Positions 41,236 through 43,354 of a stretch of 43,354 nt of DNA are shown here, in pieces. Made by a program: the position numbers and the translations under genes. The stretch comes from Dendronalium phyllosphericum CENA369. GTDB taxonomy: Bacteria > Cyanobacteriota > Cyanobacteriia > Cyanobacteriales > Nostocaceae. The stretch covers positions 1-43,354 of the forward strand of contig NZ_JAECZA010000028.1 in NCBI RefSeq assembly GCF_016056275.1, read 5' to 3'. How positions within the stretch are numbered: the first letter of the stretch is position 1; each line of letters starts with the position of its first letter. The notes below the pieces were generated by a model. It was not told where the DNA came from. It worked only from the letters and a program-made list of their open reading frames with translations, and did not search any database.

Positions 41236-41592
41236 TTATTGATTCCTCATTATACGGGATAGCTCTAACGAGTAAATAGCTGCTTCTGTATCTTCAATTT
41301 CTTCTGTGGGAACGGAAAATTTAGAATTTAGAAATTGTATAACTTTACGCTCTATAACCTCATTTACTCGAAACTCTACTTCATTTTCAATAAAAATTGA
41401 ACAAGCATGATTAACTAGAGTTTCAAAAGCTTTATCGCTAATTTCTCCAGTTGTATGTAGATGTGAAAAATAAGACAATGCACCTTTAAGTTTTTCTACA
41501 TTTAAGCTAGTAAAGCTATATTGTTTCGAACTAATAGCTTTAAGTCGATCAAACTTAATGTTTATTACTTTCTTTGCTGGCGAAAACATCAT
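41236..41592 (-). CDS. hypothetical protein, partner of the downstream membrane protein
   Basis: Protein of 118 residues from the ATG at 41590-41592, which has GAGGA five bases upstream. It is mainly helical and charged (SLNVEKLKGALSYFSHLHTT, GEISDKAFETLVNHACSIFI), with no membrane segment and no motif I recognise. Only one base separates it from the membrane-protein gene downstream. The pairing of a soluble and a two-helix membrane protein in AT-rich DNA would fit a toxin/antitoxin-like or small defence unit; this is speculation. Confidence 0.6.
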   Translation of the reverse strand: MMFSPAKKVINIKFDRLKAISSKQYSFTSLNVEKLKGALSYFSHLHTTGEISDKAFETLVNHACSIFIENEVEFRVNEVIERKVIQFLNSKFSVPTEEIEDTEAAIYSLELSRIMRNQ

Positions 41593-41833
41593 AATTATCC
41601 TCAACTATGCATTATTTAGTAGAGGGGTGATTTCCTTGAAATACGTAACAAGGTATTAGGATTAGTGGAATTAAAAATCATTGTAGCTAGTTGATTAGTG
41701 TTTGCATAAAATAGTGTACTTTGTTATAGTATCGTTTTGCAGGAACTTTGTAAATTTGCTGCAATAATAAAGAAAATCTAAATAACTATTTTAAGTCATA
41801 CAGCCTGCTGTCAGTTCCTTGTCTGTCTAAGTC

Positions 41834-42058
41834 TAAGAAGTTGTTTGAAAAGTCTAATTTATTACTTGCCTTTGTGACTAGAAGTTGCGTGCCACTTGCT
41901 TCAAGTCGGGGAACCCGCCTAACGCAGTGGCTTGGCTACACATACAAAACCAACCTTCGTAGGTTTTAAAATCTTAATTTTCTATTAGTCCATGTAGGCG
42001 GACTTATTTTGTGTAGTAGCAAATTATATTCGCCTAACACTTTTCAAACATCCTCTTA
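41834..42058. mobile_element. MITE with the same ends as the hicBA-disrupting element
   Basis: A 225-bp element. The left end reads TAAGAAGTTGTTTGAAAAGT; the right end on the other strand reads TAAGAGGATGTTTGAAAAGT. The ends match those at 14437-14600. The interior is unrelated and contains a CAAGTCGGGGAACCCGCC palindromic repeat. It has no transposase and lies in the 607-bp gap (41593-42199) before nagZ, where I see no gene. Confidence 0.8.
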
Positions 42059-42199
42059 AGCTTCGTAAAATACTTCTGACACCAAATATCTTGCCCTAAA
42101 GTTCGGACTTGGTAACAGATAACTTAATATGACTGGTATTGTTAAAACTTTTTCCTCTATAGTTATTAACTCCTCTCTAATACTCCAATTGAAATGCTA

Positions 42200-43285
42200 T
42201 TAAAAAGAACAAGCGATCGCTAATTTAGCATGTTCTTCTAGTGTATTTTTATCTAAAGTTTGCACAGAATATTGCGGTGTTACGGCTAGGAGTTTCTCGA
42301 TTTTATCCTTAGCTGCGTCCACTACTGATTCATCAAGGCTACCCTTGTTTAAAGAATCTACAAAATCTTTCGCAATTTTATAAGTACGTTCCAAAGACGA
42401 AGAATTAATATTGCGCGAAACAATAAACAAATCGCAACCAGCATCAAAAGCCTGCGCTATAGTACCACTATTAGTAAACATATCTGAGACAGCTTTCATA
42501 TCTAGGTCATCAGACACAACCACTCCCTCAAAGCCTAATTCTTCTCGGAGAATTTTTTTGAGGATAGCCTTTGAGAGTGTTGCTGGCACATGAGGATCTA
42601 TTTTGGGAAATAAGATGTGAGCTGTCATGATTAAAGGAATCTGCGCTTTAATCAAAGTTTGGAACGGTATGAGTTCGCGGATTCGCAAGTCTTCTAAAGT
42701 CAGATTGAGTATTGGTAGCTCGATGTGAGAATCTTTGCTAGTGTCTCCATGTCCGGGGAAATGCTTGGCGCATCCGACAATACCAGACTCTTGCAGTCCC
42801 AGGTAATAATCTCTAGCACCTTGAGCAGCACTTTCAGGAGTGCTACCAAAGGCGCGAGGCCCAATAACCGGGTTGTCAGGATGGGAAAAAATATCTGCTA
42901 CAGGGGCCCAAGATAAGTTAATTCCTAGCGATTTGAGTTCTACCGCTGTTGCTTTTGCTACTTCGCGGGAGTGCGATCGCCACAAAAAAGCATAAGGAAA
43001 TCGCGTAATTGGTAGTGGTGTGCGAATAACACGCCCCCCTTCATGATCTAAAGTCACGAACATGAGTTGACGTTCGGCGTATTGTCGTATCTGGTCATTT
43101 AACTGCTTAAAACTTTCCACCCAAAACTCATAAGGTGTGCCATCTAAAAAATTTTTGCCAAAAAAGATGACCCCAACAGGTTTTAATTCGTTGAGAGCGC
43201 GTTTATCATCATCGCTTAATGTAGTACCGGAAATACCGAGAATCAGATGATGTCCAAAGCGCTCTAGCTCCTGCGATACTGACAT
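42200..43285 (-). CDS. nagZ: beta-N-acetylhexosaminidase, glycoside hydrolase family 3
   Basis: Protein of 361 residues with the single-domain GH3-glycosidase (NagZ) layout. Signatures: LDHEGGRVIRTP, GCAKHFPGHGDTSKDSHIELP (loop with the catalytic histidine and Asp/His dyad) and VVSDDLDMKAV with the nucleophile aspartate. No signal peptide, consistent with a cytosolic enzyme that removes GlcNAc from peptidoglycan turnover products. Start ATG at 43283-43285. No other recycling genes are in view. (This GH3 is the glycosidase family, unrelated to the GH3 adenylating enzyme at 3193.). Confidence 0.9.
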   Translation of the reverse strand: MSVSQELERFGHHLILGISGTTLSDDDKRALNELKPVGVIFFGKNFLDGTPYEFWVESFKQLNDQIRQYAERQLMFVTLDHEGGRVIRTPLPITRFPYAFLWRSHSREVAKATAVELKSLGINLSWAPVADIFSHPDNPVIGPRAFGSTPESAAQGARDYYLGLQESGIVGCAKHFPGHGDTSKDSHIELPILNLTLEDLRIRELIPFQTLIKAQIPLIMTAHILFPKIDPHVPATLSKAILKKILREELGFEGVVVSDDLDMKAVSDMFTNSGTIAQAFDAGCDLFIVSRNINSSSLERTYKIAKDFVDSLNKGSLDESVVDAAKDKIEKLLAVTPQYSVQTLDKNTLEEHAKLAIACSF

Positions 43286-43354
43286 AATGTGTTACCTATG
43301 TTTGTGTGGCATTCTACTGAGATTTTTCACCAAGCCCCGTTGGGGCGGGGTGTA

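Noticed and set aside
43286-43354. GCCCCGTTGGGGCGGGG sequence at the window end as a regulatory element
   Set aside because: It is a short palindromic repeat at the edge of the window and cannot be judged without the adjoining sequence.

Overview
The window looks like chromosome of a filamentous, probably heterocyst-forming cyanobacterium (Nostocales; Nostoc, Tolypothrix or Calothrix-like). Reasons: HIP1 octamers (GCGATCGC) are scattered throughout, many non-coding stretches carry short tandem heptamer repeats and palindromic repeats of the Nostoc type, and several genes are cyanobacterial families (Ycf51, SLH-domain iron-uptake porin, about 400-residue IspH, an NtcB-like LysR regulator, cyanobacterial ComFB). 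No tRNA, rRNA, CRISPR array, prophage or complete insertion sequence was seen.

Layout. 0.1-9 kb is a metabolic accessory region: an amidohydrolase, a fatty-acid hydroxylase/Mpo1-like pair, then a GH3-type acyl-adenylating enzyme, an MFS exporter, a Rieske oxygenase and an alpha-oxoamine synthase, which may form an undescribed small-molecule or lipid pathway. 9.3-12 kb holds a DUF427 protein and the most unusual gene of the window, a caspase-type protease joined through a GAF-like region to a c-di-GMP phosphodiesterase (EAL) domain. 12.4-15 kb is a scrap island between two copies of an 85-bp direct repeat: a NACHT/HEAT C-terminal fragment, a 63-bp minisatellite, a frameshifted antitoxin-like gene with its partner, a Uma2 nuclease, and a hicB-hicA toxin-antitoxin pair split by a MITE. 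recQ follows.

17-24 kb: an AT-rich membrane acyltransferase, a 59-residue protein, an ntcB-like regulator with a TrpD-like (NirB-like) gene, ispH, and a 1-kb gene-free stretch with four rho-independent terminators that may end small RNAs. 24-34 kb: SLH porin, a large unknown one-pass membrane protein, thrC plus a threonine/serine dehydratase, and a translationally coupled iron-type alcohol dehydrogenase/AlaC-like aminotransferase pair. 34.8-43.3 kb: ycf51, an O-antigen-ligase-like polymerase overlapping a YaaW-family gene, a ComFB-family (putative c-di-GMP receptor) gene, a DUF2945-DUF3140 stress pair, an unknown two-gene membrane operon, and nagZ.

The window has an unusually rich set of small non-autonomous elements (at least four MITE-like families, two of them present in two copies), which explains much of the non-coding DNA and at least one gene disruption. 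Functions come from motif recognition by eye; no database search was run.
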